A DNA stretch of 9,591 nucleotides from Reyranella sp. (GCA_030679805.1 JAUXST010000001.1:1-9591); one strand, 5' to 3'; shown: positions 1 through 8,655, counted from the stretch's first letter. Notes: generated by a model not told the origin, from the letters alone. Numbers and translations are program-made.

Positions 1-440
1 GCGGCGGACGCTGCGCAGTAGACAGGAAAGTCGATCTTGCCTATCACCGGTGTGACGCGCATTGCGCCATCGCTCAGGACGCCCGCGATGCCACGCGCCT
101 TCAGCCGCAGCGCCAGGATGTCGCCCAGGGTACCGGAGCGCGTGTTGCTTTCGGTGGCGATCACCAGCACGCAACCGGCCGGCGACTCCTCGATCGCCGT
201 GCGCTGGGCGTTGGGCGGATCGCTGGGCGACGGCGGCTTGTCGAGATCCTCGCGACTGGGGATGTAGCGCAGCGTGTAGGCCGGGCCGACCAGCCGCACC
301 GCCTGGGGATTGAGTGGCCTGACGCCGCTGATCGCACAGTTACGGAATCCGCGCTTCAGCATCTGCATCGAGACGGTGGCTGTGCTCGCATACAGGAAGT
401 TCTTCATCGTCTCGGCCGACAGCGGCGTCATGGTGCTCAC
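1..440 (-). CDS. RraA-family protein (HMG/CHA aldolase-like), C-terminus cut by window edge
   Basis: The visible 146 residues match the RraA-like / class II 4-hydroxy-4-methyl-2-oxoglutarate aldolase fold. An N-terminal stretch (RGFRN at 30-34, GVRPLNP at 39-45, TLRYIPSREDLD at 56-67) is typical of the alphaproteobacterial subfamily often annotated as 'ribonuclease activity regulator RraA'. The core follows as SGTLGDILA at 102-110 and RGIAGVLSDGAMR at 116-128. I chose the GTG at 440 because a strong Shine-Dalgarno (GGGAGGAA, bases 446-453) lies 5 nt upstream; the in-frame ATG at 431 is a possible alternative. Family members of this type are usually about 225-235 residues, so roughly 80 residues lie outside the window. 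The family motif D-X20-R-D-X2-E/D is broken here: D107 and R128 are present, but the next residue is V129 and the last position is V132. Aldolase activity is therefore doubtful and the substrate unknown. Family assignment is firm; function is not. Confidence 0.85.
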   Translation of the reverse strand, partial: MSTMTPLSAETMKNFLYASTATVSMQMLKRGFRNCAISGVRPLNPQAVRLVGPAYTLRYIPSREDLDKPPSPSDPPNAQRTAIEESPAGCVLVIATESNTRSGTLGDILALRLKARGIAGVLSDGAMRVTPVIGKIDFPVYCAASA

Positions 441-445
441 GGTGT

Positions 446-453
446 TTCCTCCC
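446..453 (-). promoter_or_regulatory. Ribosome binding site deciding the GTG start of the RraA-family gene
   Basis: On the minus strand GGGAGGAA sits 5 nt before the GTG at 440. This is the strongest Shine-Dalgarno in the window and favours the GTG over the ATG nine bases downstream. Confidence 0.7.
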
Positions 454-459
454 AATCGT

Positions 460-554
460 GTCATCCCGAGGCCGAAGGCCGAAGGATCTTTGCCTTCATC
501 AACGAAAGGTCCCTCGCTCCAGCGCGGGGGTTACCCCGCGCGACTCGAGATGAC
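460..554. repeat. Imperfect palindromic, REP/MITE-like intergenic element
   Basis: This 95-bp block lies between two leftward genes. The outer arms GTCATCCCGAG (460-470) and CTCGAGATGAC (544-554) are inverted copies matching at 10 of 11 positions. A middle pair, GGATCTTT (484-491) and AAAGGTCC (505-512), matches at 7 of 8. A separate perfect 8-bp hairpin GCGCGGGG/CCCCGCGC with a 4-nt loop occupies 522-541. A tandem GGCCGAA pair (470-483) lies beside the left arm. Outer arms of the GTCATCCCGAG kind are common in dispersed intergenic repeats of alphaproteobacteria, so a multicopy element is likely, but only one copy is in this window. It could also shape the 3' end of the xseA transcript; there is no T tract after the hairpin on either strand. 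Confidence 0.55.
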
Positions 555-581
555 AATTTCTTCTTCATCAATTTAGGAGTG

Positions 582-2111
582 CTAAAGCAACGATCCCTGA
601 TTGCCGCTACCGCTGTCGCGGCGGCGAGGTGGCACGGCGGGCGGGCGCGGGGTCGTGGTGGGTGCGTCGGTGACGCGGGCGCCGATGCGGCCGTCGGCGA
701 ATTCGATCTGCAGCGCATCGCCGGTGCGCGTGCCGGCGGCGGCCAGCACCGGCGCGCCGTCCTGGTCGCGTACGAGCGCGAAGCCGCGGGTGAGAACGGA
801 GTGGAAGGAATAGCTTTCGAGCAGCTTGGCCGCCTGGTCGACCTGGCGCTGGCCCTGCACAAGCAGGTCGGCGCTGTGGCGCTTCAGCCGATCACCGAAC
901 TGTTCGAGGTGGTCGGACGTGCGCCCGATCTTCTGCAGCGTGTCGCCCTTGAAGCGTTCCATCGCGCTGCGCAGCGCCCGCGCTTCGGCAACCAGCAATT
1001 GTTCCTTGGCCTTGATGACGGCGTGAGGCTCCACCAACCGGGCGGCGGCGAGTGCGTGGCCATGGCGTTCGACCAATTGGCGCGTGGCCAGCGCCAGGCG
1101 CTCGCCGCTGACGTCGAGCCGCTGCTGGCGTTCCTCGATCAGGCGGCGCGGATCGCCCAAGCCACGGGCCAGGCCCGCGAGCTCCATCGTCGATTCGCGC
1201 AAGAGGCGGGTCATGCCGCCGGCCAGCCGCTTGGCGTAGTCCAGGACCTCGGTCAGGAGGTCGGCGCGCACCGGCACCGCCATCTCGGCCGCCGCACTCG
1301 GCGTCGGCGCGCGGCGGTCAGAGGCGAAGTCGATGAGGGTGGTGTCGGTCTCGTGGCCGACGGCCGAGATCAGCGGGATCTCCGAGGCCGCGGCGGCACG
1401 GACCACGATTTCCTCGTTGAAGGCCCAGAGATCTTCCAGGCTGCCGCCGCCGCGCGCCACGATCAGTACGTCGGGCCGCGGTACCTTCCCGCCAACGGGA
1501 AGCTTGTTGAAGCCGGCGATGGCCGCCGCCACTTCCGCCGCCGCCTTCTCGCCCTGGACGGCGACCGGCCACACCAGCACATGGCGTGGAAAGCGGTCGG
1601 CCAGGCGATGCAGGATATCGCGGATCACCGCGCCCGAGGGCGAGGTAACGACGCCGATGACTTCGGGCAGGAAGGGCAGCGCCCGCTTGCGCTCGGGGTC
1701 GAACAGGCCCTCGGCCTGCAGCTTCTTGCGCCGGTCCTCCAGCAGCTTGAGCAGCGCGCCTTCGCCCGCGAGTTCCAGCCGCTCGACGATGATCTGGTAG
1801 CGCGAGGAGCCGGCATAGGTCGTGAGCTTGCCGGTGGCGATGACCTCCAGCCCCTCCTCGATCTTGATACCCAGCCGCGGGATCGTGCCCTTCCAGGCGA
1901 CGCCGTCGATCACGGCGTTCTCGTCCTTCAGGCGGAAATAGCAGTGGCCGGAGCGCGGGAACGAGGGCTGGCTGATCTCGCCACGCACCCGAACGCGCGG
2001 GAACGCCGCCTCGATCTCGCGCTTCAGCGCAAAGGAGAGTTCGGAAACCGAGAATTCCGGGACATTACTGGCGGCGGCGCCCGCGGCGCCGGGCGGATCG
2101 AGGTTATCCAT
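582..2111 (-). CDS. xseA: Exodeoxyribonuclease VII large subunit
   Basis: XseA is the nuclease subunit of exonuclease VII. Together with several copies of the small subunit XseB (not in this window) it degrades single-stranded DNA from both ends in the cytoplasm during repair. The 509-residue product has the family layout. An OB-fold at about 18-115 begins PEFSVSELSFALK (18-30) and includes VRVRGEIS (40-47) and GHCYFRLKDE (55-64). The conserved nuclease domain contains VTSPSGAVIRDI (155-166), the glycine-rich ARGGGSLEDLWAFNEE (219-234) and SAVGHETDTTLIDFASD (249-265) followed by RRAPTPSAAAE. A long helical region follows, then a Pro/Arg-rich tail (PTTTPRPPAVPPRRR). Length is normal for alphaproteobacteria. 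The ATG at 2111 fits the usual short leader before PEFSVSEL, though no clear Shine-Dalgarno precedes it. It is divergent from purD. Downstream, after the palindromic element, comes the RraA-family gene. Confidence 0.97.
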   Translation of the reverse strand: MDNLDPPGAAGAAASNVPEFSVSELSFALKREIEAAFPRVRVRGEISQPSFPRSGHCYFRLKDENAVIDGVAWKGTIPRLGIKIEEGLEVIATGKLTTYAGSSRYQIIVERLELAGEGALLKLLEDRRKKLQAEGLFDPERKRALPFLPEVIGVVTSPSGAVIRDILHRLADRFPRHVLVWPVAVQGEKAAAEVAAAIAGFNKLPVGGKVPRPDVLIVARGGGSLEDLWAFNEEIVVRAAAASEIPLISAVGHETDTTLIDFASDRRAPTPSAAAEMAVPVRADLLTEVLDYAKRLAGGMTRLLRESTMELAGLARGLGDPRRLIEERQQRLDVSGERLALATRQLVERHGHALAAARLVEPHAVIKAKEQLLVAEARALRSAMERFKGDTLQKIGRTSDHLEQFGDRLKRHSADLLVQGQRQVDQAAKLLESYSFHSVLTRGFALVRDQDGAPVLAAAGTRTGDALQIEFADGRIGARVTDAPTTTPRPPAVPPRRRDSGSGNQGSLL

Positions 2112-2169
2112 GGGTGCGGACAGCCTAGCGGCTTGTGCCCACGGCGCAAACTGTGGTCAAAGCCTCGCC
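2112..2169. promoter_or_regulatory. 58-bp divergent intergenic region between xseA and purD
   Basis: The start codons of xseA (leftward) and purD (rightward) are only 58 bp apart, so both promoters must lie here or reach into the opposing coding sequence. I see no good -35/-10 pair on either strand; TTGACC on the minus strand (2156-2161) lacks a convincing partner at 16-18 bp. Neither gene has a clear Shine-Dalgarno. The call as a shared promoter region is inferred from gene orientation. Confidence 0.5.
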
Positions 2170-3447
2170 ATGCGAATCCTCGTGGTGGGCGGCGGCGGCC
2201 GCGAACATGCGCTGTGCTGGGCCATCTCGGCCTCGCCGCTTTGCACCAAGCTCTACTGCGCGCCCGGCAATGCCGGCATCGCCCAGGTCGCCGAATGCAT
2301 CGATGTCGGGACCGAGGATACCGCGGGCCAGGTGGCGCTGGCCCAGCGGTTGAAAATCGACTTTGTCGTGATCGGCCCGGATGCGCCGCTGGTGGCGGGT
2401 ATGGCCGACGGTTTCACGGCAGCGGGCATCAAGGTTTTCGGACCGTCCAAGGCCGCGGCCCAGCTCGAAGGCTCCAAGAGCTTTACCAAGGAGCTCTGCC
2501 GTCGCCACAACATCCCGACGGCGGCCTACGAGCGCTTCACCGACCTCGACAAGGCCATCGCCTACATCAAGGCGCAGGGCGCGCCGATCGTGGTCAAAGC
2601 CGATGGCCTGGCCGCCGGCAAGGGCGTGATCGTGGCCGAGACGGTCGATCAGGCGATCGAGGCCGTGCGCGACATGCTGGCCGGAAACCGTTTCGGCGCG
2701 GCCGGTGCCGCGGTGGTGATCGAAGAGTTTATGGCCGGCGAAGAGGTGAGCCTGTTCGCGCTCACCGACGGCGAGCACGTGCTGCCGCTTGTCGGCGCGC
2801 AGGACCACAAGCGCGCCTTCGACGGCGACAAGGGACCCCACACCGGCGGCATGGGCGCCTATTCACCCGTGCCGATCCTCGATGCGGCGATGTTCGACCG
2901 CGCCATGCGCGAGATCATCCTGCCGACCGTGCGCGGCATGAAAGCGGAATGCCTGCCCTTCAAGGGTGTGCTCTATGCCGGACTGATGATCGACGGCAAC
3001 GGCCCGCGCCTTGTCGAATACAATTGCCGCTTCGGCGATCCCGAATGCCAGGTGATGATGATGCGACTGAAATCCGACATCGTGCCGGCGCTGATCGCCT
3101 GCGCCGACGGCGGACTGAACCATCTCGCTCTGCGCTGGTCCGACCAGGCGGCGCTGACCGTCATCCTGGCGACCAAGGGCTATCCCGATGCCTACAAGAA
3201 CGGCAGCGAGATCCGCGGCCTCGCCGAAGCGGGCAAGGTCGAGGGCGTCGAAATCTTCCATGCCGGCACCAAATCCGACGGCACGCGCATCCTGGCCAAT
3301 GGCGGCCGGGTGCTGAACGTCACCGCGATGGCGCCCACTGTCGAGGAAGCCCGCAACAGGGCCTATCGCGCCGTCGACCTGATCGACTGGCCGGAGGGTT
3401 TTTGCCGGCGCGATATCGCATGGCGGGCAGTCGGCCGGAAGCCGTGA
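2170..3447 (+). CDS. purD: Phosphoribosylamine--glycine ligase (GAR synthetase)
   Basis: PurD catalyses the second step of de novo purine synthesis: ATP-dependent joining of glycine to 5-phosphoribosylamine, giving glycinamide ribonucleotide. The 425-residue product is normal in length (E. coli about 429) and has ATP-grasp architecture. Visible motifs are the N-terminal GGGGREHAL (7-15), GPSKAAAQLEGSK (91-103), the ATP-binding KADGLAAGKGV (143-153), EEFMAGEEVS (185-194), DHKRAFDGDKGP (212-223) with HTGGMGAYSP (224-233), and the metal/ATP-site EYNCRFGDPECQ (283-294). The C-terminal domain includes TKGYPDAYKNG (335-345). The frame is open upstream to 2110, but the family begins at MRILVVGGGGREHA, so the ATG at 2170 is chosen; the extra 20 residues would overlap the xseA start. 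It is divergent from xseA and first in a tightly spaced rightward cluster. Confidence 0.97.
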   Translation: MRILVVGGGGREHALCWAISASPLCTKLYCAPGNAGIAQVAECIDVGTEDTAGQVALAQRLKIDFVVIGPDAPLVAGMADGFTAAGIKVFGPSKAAAQLEGSKSFTKELCRRHNIPTAAYERFTDLDKAIAYIKAQGAPIVVKADGLAAGKGVIVAETVDQAIEAVRDMLAGNRFGAAGAAVVIEEFMAGEEVSLFALTDGEHVLPLVGAQDHKRAFDGDKGPHTGGMGAYSPVPILDAAMFDRAMREIILPTVRGMKAECLPFKGVLYAGLMIDGNGPRLVEYNCRFGDPECQVMMMRLKSDIVPALIACADGGLNHLALRWSDQAALTVILATKGYPDAYKNGSEIRGLAEAGKVEGVEIFHAGTKSDGTRILANGGRVLNVTAMAPTVEEARNRAYRAVDLIDWPEGFCRRDIAWRAVGRKP

Positions 3448-3478
3448 CACCGTCCCGCGACCAAGGCTAGGGTCGGCC

Positions 3479-4606
3479 ATGCCCGACGCCATCACCGAGT
3501 CCCAACGTCTTCTCGCGCAACTGCGCTTCCCCTGCGGTGACGTGCCGGAACCCGGCGACATCAAGAATGTCGCCCCCGGCATCTACTGGCTGCGCATGCC
3601 GCTGCCGTTCCAGCTCAACCACATCAATCTGTGGCTGGTCGAGGAGAAGGATGGCTGGACCATCGTCGACACCGGCATCAATTCGCAGAACACGCGCGAG
3701 CTGTGGGAGAAGATCTTCGCCGAGAAGCTGGGCGGCAAGCCCGTGACGCGCGTGATCGGCACGCACCTCCATCCCGATCACATCGGCCTCGCCGGCTGGC
3801 TGTGCGAGAAATGGAACGCGCCGCTCTGGATGACGCTGGGCGAATACATGAGTGCGCAGGCTGCGCGCAACGACTTCGTCGAGAGCGAGGACTTGCGCGC
3901 CGCCCACGTGGCGCGCAACGGCGTCCCCCCGGACCGCATCGCCAACTTCCACCGCCACAAGGGCGGCTACGCCAAGGGCGTGGTGCCCCTGCCGACGGCC
4001 TTCCAGCGCCTGATCCACGCCCACCCCATCACCATCGGCGGCCATCGCTGGGACGTGATCGTAGGCCGCGGCCATGCCCCCGAGCATGCCTCGCTGTGGT
4101 GCCCCGAACTCAACGTGATGATCGCGGGCGACCAGGTGCTGCCCAAGATCAGCACCAATGTCGGCGTGTGGCCGAACGAGCCGCTGGCCGATGCGCTCAC
4201 GTGGTTCCTCGACGGCTTCTCGCGTTTCCGCCGCCTGCCGGCCGACGCGCTGGTATTGCCGAGCCATGGTTTCCCGTTCATCGGCCTGCACACGCGGCTC
4301 GACCAGCTCGTGGCCCATCACGATGCGCGGCTGAACGACATCACCCACGCCATCGCCCAGCGCGGCGCCGAGGGCGCCACGGGCTGGGACATGGTGCCGG
4401 TGCTGTTCCCGCGCCATCTCGACAACAACCAGATCGTCTTCGCCTTCGGCGAAACGCTGGCCCATCTCCATTGCCTGGAAACCCGCGCCCGCGTGAAACG
4501 CGTTGTGGTCGACGGCGTGCATCGCTTCGTGGCCCTGGTCGATGTCCACCCCCAGCCGCCGGCCGACGATTCCGATGCCGACGTCATGGATATCGGCCAG
4601 ACCTAG
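3479..4606 (+). CDS. MBL-fold metallo-hydrolase with C-terminal helical extension, substrate unknown
   Basis: This 375-residue protein is a metallo-beta-lactamase-fold hydrolase. The signature HLHPDH (96-101) supplies H96, H98, D100 and H101. A third-site His is H199 (GRGHAPEH), the bridging Asp is D218 (IAGDQVLP) and the final His is H263 (PSHGFPF), so the two-metal site looks complete. After about residue 275 the protein continues with a roughly 100-residue region resembling the winged-helix/helical tail found on many bacterial MBL hydrolases of the lactonase/thioesterase-like branch (GETLAHLHCLETRARV at 324-339). There is no signal peptide, so it should be cytoplasmic. It lies 31 bp after purD and 6 bp before queA, suggesting cotranscription. 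The superfamily contains hydrolases of thioesters, lactones, phosphodiesters and glutathione thiol adducts, and nothing in the sequence selects among them. The fold is near certain; the function is not assigned. Confidence 0.9.
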   Translation: MPDAITESQRLLAQLRFPCGDVPEPGDIKNVAPGIYWLRMPLPFQLNHINLWLVEEKDGWTIVDTGINSQNTRELWEKIFAEKLGGKPVTRVIGTHLHPDHIGLAGWLCEKWNAPLWMTLGEYMSAQAARNDFVESEDLRAAHVARNGVPPDRIANFHRHKGGYAKGVVPLPTAFQRLIHAHPITIGGHRWDVIVGRGHAPEHASLWCPELNVMIAGDQVLPKISTNVGVWPNEPLADALTWFLDGFSRFRRLPADALVLPSHGFPFIGLHTRLDQLVAHHDARLNDITHAIAQRGAEGATGWDMVPVLFPRHLDNNQIVFAFGETLAHLHCLETRARVKRVVVDGVHRFVALVDVHPQPPADDSDADVMDIGQT

Positions 4607-4612
4607 CGCCTG

Positions 4613-5644
4613 ATGCGCGTCGACCTCTTCGACTTCGAGCTGCCCCAGGATCTGATCGCCCAGCGGCCCGTCTCTCCAAGGGACGCGGCGCGGCTGCTCG
4701 ACGTGGCGCCTGATGGACTCCACGACCGCGGCGTGCACGACCTGCCCGGCCTGTTGCGCCGCGGTGACCTGCTGATCTTCAATGACACCAAGGTGATCCC
4801 CGCCCGCCTGCTCGGCATGCGGCCGGCGGGCGGCAAGGTCGAGGCGCTGCTGATCCGCGATCTCGGCCAGGGCCGCTGGCTCTCCTTCGCACGGCCCACC
4901 AAGCGGATGAAGCTTGGCGATAGCCTTGCCTTCGCGGGCGGTCTCGGCGCCACCGTCGCGGCCAAGCACGAGGACGGCTCGGTCGTGCTGGCTTTCGACA
5001 GGACTGGTCACGCGTTTCTCACAGCCCTGGAGCAAGGCGGCGCGGTACCTCTGCCGCCCTACATTCGCGGCGGCACCGCCGACGCACGGGACCGTTCCGA
5101 CTATCAAACCCTGTTTGCCAAGCATGACGGCTCCGTCGCCGCTCCGACCGCCGGGCTTCACTTCACACCGCCCCTCATGGCTGCCTTGGCCGAGGCCGGC
5201 GTCGCCACGTCAGGCGTCACGCTGCATGTCGGTGCCGGCACCTTCCAGCCGGTGCGGGTCGAGGATACCGACGCCCACACCATGCACGCCGAATGGGGCG
5301 AGGTCCCTGAAGCGACCGCGCGCTCTGTCGAGGCGGCCCGGGCCGCGGGTGGGCGGATCGTCTCGATTGGCACGACGTCGCTCAGGCTGCTCGAATCAGT
5401 CGCTCGCCTCCATGACGGCGCGGTGAAGCCATGGACCGGCGAGACCGACATCTTCATCACGCCCGGCTTCCGCTTCCGGGTCGTCGACCTGCTGCTCACC
5501 AACTTCCACCTGCCGCGCTCGACGCTGTTCATGCTGGTCGCCGCCTTCGCCGGGCTCGAACGCATGCAGCAGGTCTATGCGCACGCCGTGCGCGAACGAT
5601 ACCGCTTCTATTCCTATGGCGATTGTTGTCTGTTGCGGCGATGA
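4613..5644 (+). CDS. queA: S-adenosylmethionine:tRNA ribosyltransferase-isomerase
   Basis: QueA transfers and isomerises the ribosyl group of SAM onto 7-aminomethyl-7-deazaguanine at tRNA position 34, forming epoxyqueuosine. The 343 residues cover the family, slightly shorter than the E. coli protein. Motifs in order are MRVDLFDFELPQDLIAQRP at the N-terminus, LIFNDTKVIPARL (54-66), VPLPPYIR (145-152), DYQTLFAK (163-170), GSVAAPTAGLHFT (173-185), HVGAGTFQPVR (205-215), GTTSLRLLES (253-262) and LLTNFHLPRSTLFMLV (294-309). The end reads YGDCCLLRR, where many homologues have YGDAM(L); I consider this ordinary variation. It starts 6 bp after the MBL gene and its TGA overlaps the tgt start as ATGA, which implies translational coupling. 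It acts after Tgt, the product of the next gene. Confidence 0.97.
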   Translation: MRVDLFDFELPQDLIAQRPVSPRDAARLLDVAPDGLHDRGVHDLPGLLRRGDLLIFNDTKVIPARLLGMRPAGGKVEALLIRDLGQGRWLSFARPTKRMKLGDSLAFAGGLGATVAAKHEDGSVVLAFDRTGHAFLTALEQGGAVPLPPYIRGGTADARDRSDYQTLFAKHDGSVAAPTAGLHFTPPLMAALAEAGVATSGVTLHVGAGTFQPVRVEDTDAHTMHAEWGEVPEATARSVEAARAAGGRIVSIGTTSLRLLESVARLHDGAVKPWTGETDIFITPGFRFRVVDLLLTNFHLPRSTLFMLVAAFAGLERMQQVYAHAVRERYRFYSYGDCCLLRR

Positions 5645-6765
5645 GTCTTTCCTTCGATCTCCTGGGCAGCGACGGGCCGGCGCGGCGCGGCCGCATCGCC
5701 ACGGCGCACGGCACAGTTGAGACGCCGGCCTTCATGCCGGTCGGCACCGCGGGCACGGTGAAGGCCATGCTGCCGCAGTCCGTCGCCGAAACGGGTGCCG
5801 AGATCGTGCTCGGCAACACCTTCCACCTGATGCTGCGGCCGGGCGCGGAGCGTGTGGCCGCACTTGGCGGCCTGCACAAGTTCATGAACTGGCCAGGGCC
5901 GATCCTGACCGATTCAGGCGGCTTCCAGGTGATGTCGCTGAAGGAACTGCGCAAACTCGACCCCGACGGCGTCACCTTCCGCTCGCCGATCGACGGATCC
6001 GAGCACCGGCTGACGCCCGAACGCTCGATCGAGATCCAGCGCCTGCTCGACGCCGACATCACCATGTCGTTCGACGAATGCACGACCTGGCCGGTCGAGG
6101 AGCCCGCCGCCGCGTCTTCCATGCGGCTCTCGATGAAGTGGGCCGAGCGCGGCAAGCGCGCCTTCACCGACCGGCCGGGCTACGGACTGTTCGGGATCGT
6201 CCAGGGCAGCGTCTTTCCGGCACTGCGCGCCGAGAGCGTGACGGCGCTCACCGCCATCGGCTTCGACGGCTATGCGATCGGTGGTCTGGCCGTGGGCGAA
6301 GGCCAGGAGATGATGTTCGCCACGCTCGACACCACGGTGCCGATGCTACCCGCCGGCCGGCCGCGCTACCTGATGGGCGTCGGCCGTCCCGCCGATATCG
6401 TGGGCGCAGTGGCGCGCGGTATCGACATGTTCGACTGCGTGATGCCGACGCGCGCCGGCCGCACGGCACAGGCCTTCACCCGGCGCGGCGAACTCAATTT
6501 GCGCAATGCCCGCCACCGCGACGACCCTCGGCCGATCGACGAGCGCTGCACCTGCCCCGCCTGCAGCCACCACAGCCGCGCCTATTTGCATCACCTCATT
6601 CGCAGCGAAGAAATCCTGGGCTCGATGCTGCTGACGTGGCACAACCTGCACTACTATCAGGACATCATGCGTGGCCTGCGCGGTGCCATCGAAAGCGGCT
6701 CACTCAGCCACTGGATCGCCGCATTCGCGGGTGAGCAAGACCTGGGCGACATCCCACCCCTTTAA
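5641..6765 (+). CDS. tgt: Queuine/preQ1 tRNA-guanine transglycosylase
   Basis: Bacterial Tgt swaps guanine 34 in the anticodons of tRNAs for Asp, Asn, His and Tyr for the queuosine precursor preQ1. The product has 374 residues, matching the family. It shows NTFHLMLRPGAE (59-70), DSGGFQVMSL (91-100) with D91, SFDECT (143-148) with D145, GLAVGEGQEMM (215-225) and GIDMFDCVMPTRAGR (260-274), where D265 corresponds to the known nucleophilic Asp. The zinc site C303-x-C305-x2-C308 with H334 is complete, as in E. coli. The frame is open upstream to 5431 inside queA, but the family begins at MSLSFDLLG, so the ATG at 5641 is chosen. It overlaps queA by 4 bp. The adjacent queA and tgt encode consecutive steps; precursor synthesis genes (queC/D/E/F) and queG/queH are not in the window. 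Confidence 0.97.
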   Translation: MSLSFDLLGSDGPARRGRIATAHGTVETPAFMPVGTAGTVKAMLPQSVAETGAEIVLGNTFHLMLRPGAERVAALGGLHKFMNWPGPILTDSGGFQVMSLKELRKLDPDGVTFRSPIDGSEHRLTPERSIEIQRLLDADITMSFDECTTWPVEEPAAASSMRLSMKWAERGKRAFTDRPGYGLFGIVQGSVFPALRAESVTALTAIGFDGYAIGGLAVGEGQEMMFATLDTTVPMLPAGRPRYLMGVGRPADIVGAVARGIDMFDCVMPTRAGRTAQAFTRRGELNLRNARHRDDPRPIDERCTCPACSHHSRAYLHHLIRSEEILGSMLLTWHNLHYYQDIMRGLRGAIESGSLSHWIAAFAGEQDLGDIPPL

Positions 6766-6793
6766 CTTCCGACCGAGTAACGGAGCGTACCGG

Positions 6794-7402
6794 ATGCCGA
6801 ACGAGGCGTTGATCGTGGTCGACATGCAGAACGATTTCTGCGAGGGCGGCGCGCTGGCCGTGCCCGGCGCCAACGGCATCCTGCCGCTGGTCAACCGTCT
6901 GATCGGCCGCCACGACCACGTGATCCTGACGCAGGACTGGCACCCGCCGGGCCATGCCTCCTTCGCCAGCAGCTGGGCCGACGCGGAGCCCTTCAGCACG
7001 GTTAAGTTTCCCTACGGCCCGCAAACCCTGTGGCCGGACCATTGCGTGCAGGGCACGCCGGGCGCGGCGTTCCATCCCGGACTCGAGGCCACCAAGGCCC
7101 ATGTGGTCATACGCAAGGGCTTCCACACCGGCATCGATTCCTATTCGGCATTCCGCGAGAACGACCGCATGACCCGCACCGGCCTCGACGGCTACCTGAA
7201 GGCCCGCGGCTTCACCAAGCTCACCATCTGCGGCCTGGCGCTCGACTACTGCGTCGCCTGGACCGCGATCGACGGCCGTCAGGCCGGCTTCGACATCGCT
7301 GTCGTGGTCGAGGCCACCGCCGCCATCGACCTCGACGGCAGCCGCCGGCGCATGCTCTCCGAGATGCGCCAGGGCGGCATCAACCTCAACGCGACGGCCT
7401 AG
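6794..7402 (+). CDS. pncA: Nicotinamidase (possible pyrazinamidase activity)
   Basis: PncA hydrolyses nicotinamide to nicotinate and ammonia, feeding the Preiss-Handler route of NAD salvage. The 202-residue product is a complete cysteine hydrolase of the isochorismatase-like superfamily. The catalytic triad is visible as D10 (IVVDMQNDF, 7-15), K108 (VIRKGFH) and C153 (ALDYCVAW). Metal-site residues are also present: D48 and H50 in TQDWHP, H54 in PPGHASF and H83 in WPDHCVQGT. SYSAFREN (116-123) is a family hallmark. The frame runs open upstream into tgt, but MPNEALIVVDMQ is the natural start, with GGAG (6782-6785) 8 nt before the ATG. It follows tgt by 28 bp and probably closes the purD cluster. 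Its TAG stop is 16 bp from the convergent thiolase stop. Confidence 0.95.
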   Translation: MPNEALIVVDMQNDFCEGGALAVPGANGILPLVNRLIGRHDHVILTQDWHPPGHASFASSWADAEPFSTVKFPYGPQTLWPDHCVQGTPGAAFHPGLEATKAHVVIRKGFHTGIDSYSAFRENDRMTRTGLDGYLKARGFTKLTICGLALDYCVAWTAIDGRQAGFDIAVVVEATAAIDLDGSRRRMLSEMRQGGINLNATA

Positions 7403-7418
7403 CTCCTAGCCCTAGGTC

Positions 7419-7422
<4 letters not shown>
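7399..7422. other. CTAG cluster at the convergent pncA/thiolase junction, with stops in all six frames
   Basis: Four CTAG tetranucleotides occur in 24 bp (7399, 7406, 7412 and 7419). They supply the TAG stop of pncA (7400-7402) and that of the leftward thiolase (7419-7421), and the others fill the remaining frames, so every frame on both strands meets a TAG. The block contains short dyads, for example CTAGG-T-CCTAG (7412-7422) and CCTAG-CC-CTAGG (7405-7416). There is no GC-rich stem plus T tract, so I do not call it an intrinsic terminator. Confidence 0.6.
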
Positions 7423-8621
<1,199 letters not shown>

Positions 8622-8655
8622 CTTGGGTACTCCCGACACAGGAATTCGTTGTTTT

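Noticed and set aside
2110..2169. Possible 20-residue N-terminal extension of PurD starting at 2110
   Set aside because: The family starts at MRILVVGGGG and the extension would overlap the xseA start codon.
579..3470. Very long plus-strand open frame (963 codons) antisense to xseA and out of frame through purD
   Set aside because: It mirrors xseA on the opposite strand and then reads purD in a wrong frame. Composition is Arg/Ala/Gly-rich without domains, as expected for shadow frames in GC-rich DNA.
3467..5161. Long minus-strand open frame (564 codons) opposite the MBL gene and queA
   Set aside because: Both plus-strand genes under it carry complete family motifs; the antisense product is low-complexity and domain-free.
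5431..5640. Possible 70-residue N-terminal extension of Tgt inside queA
   Set aside because: Tgt proteins begin at the MSLSFDLLG region. The extension overlaps queA in another frame, and the 4-bp ATGA overlap is a standard coupling arrangement.
5614..5644. Damaged C-terminus of QueA (YGDCCLLRR)
   Set aside because: The length and the preceding conserved motifs are intact and the last residues are variable in the family; no frameshift is needed to explain it.
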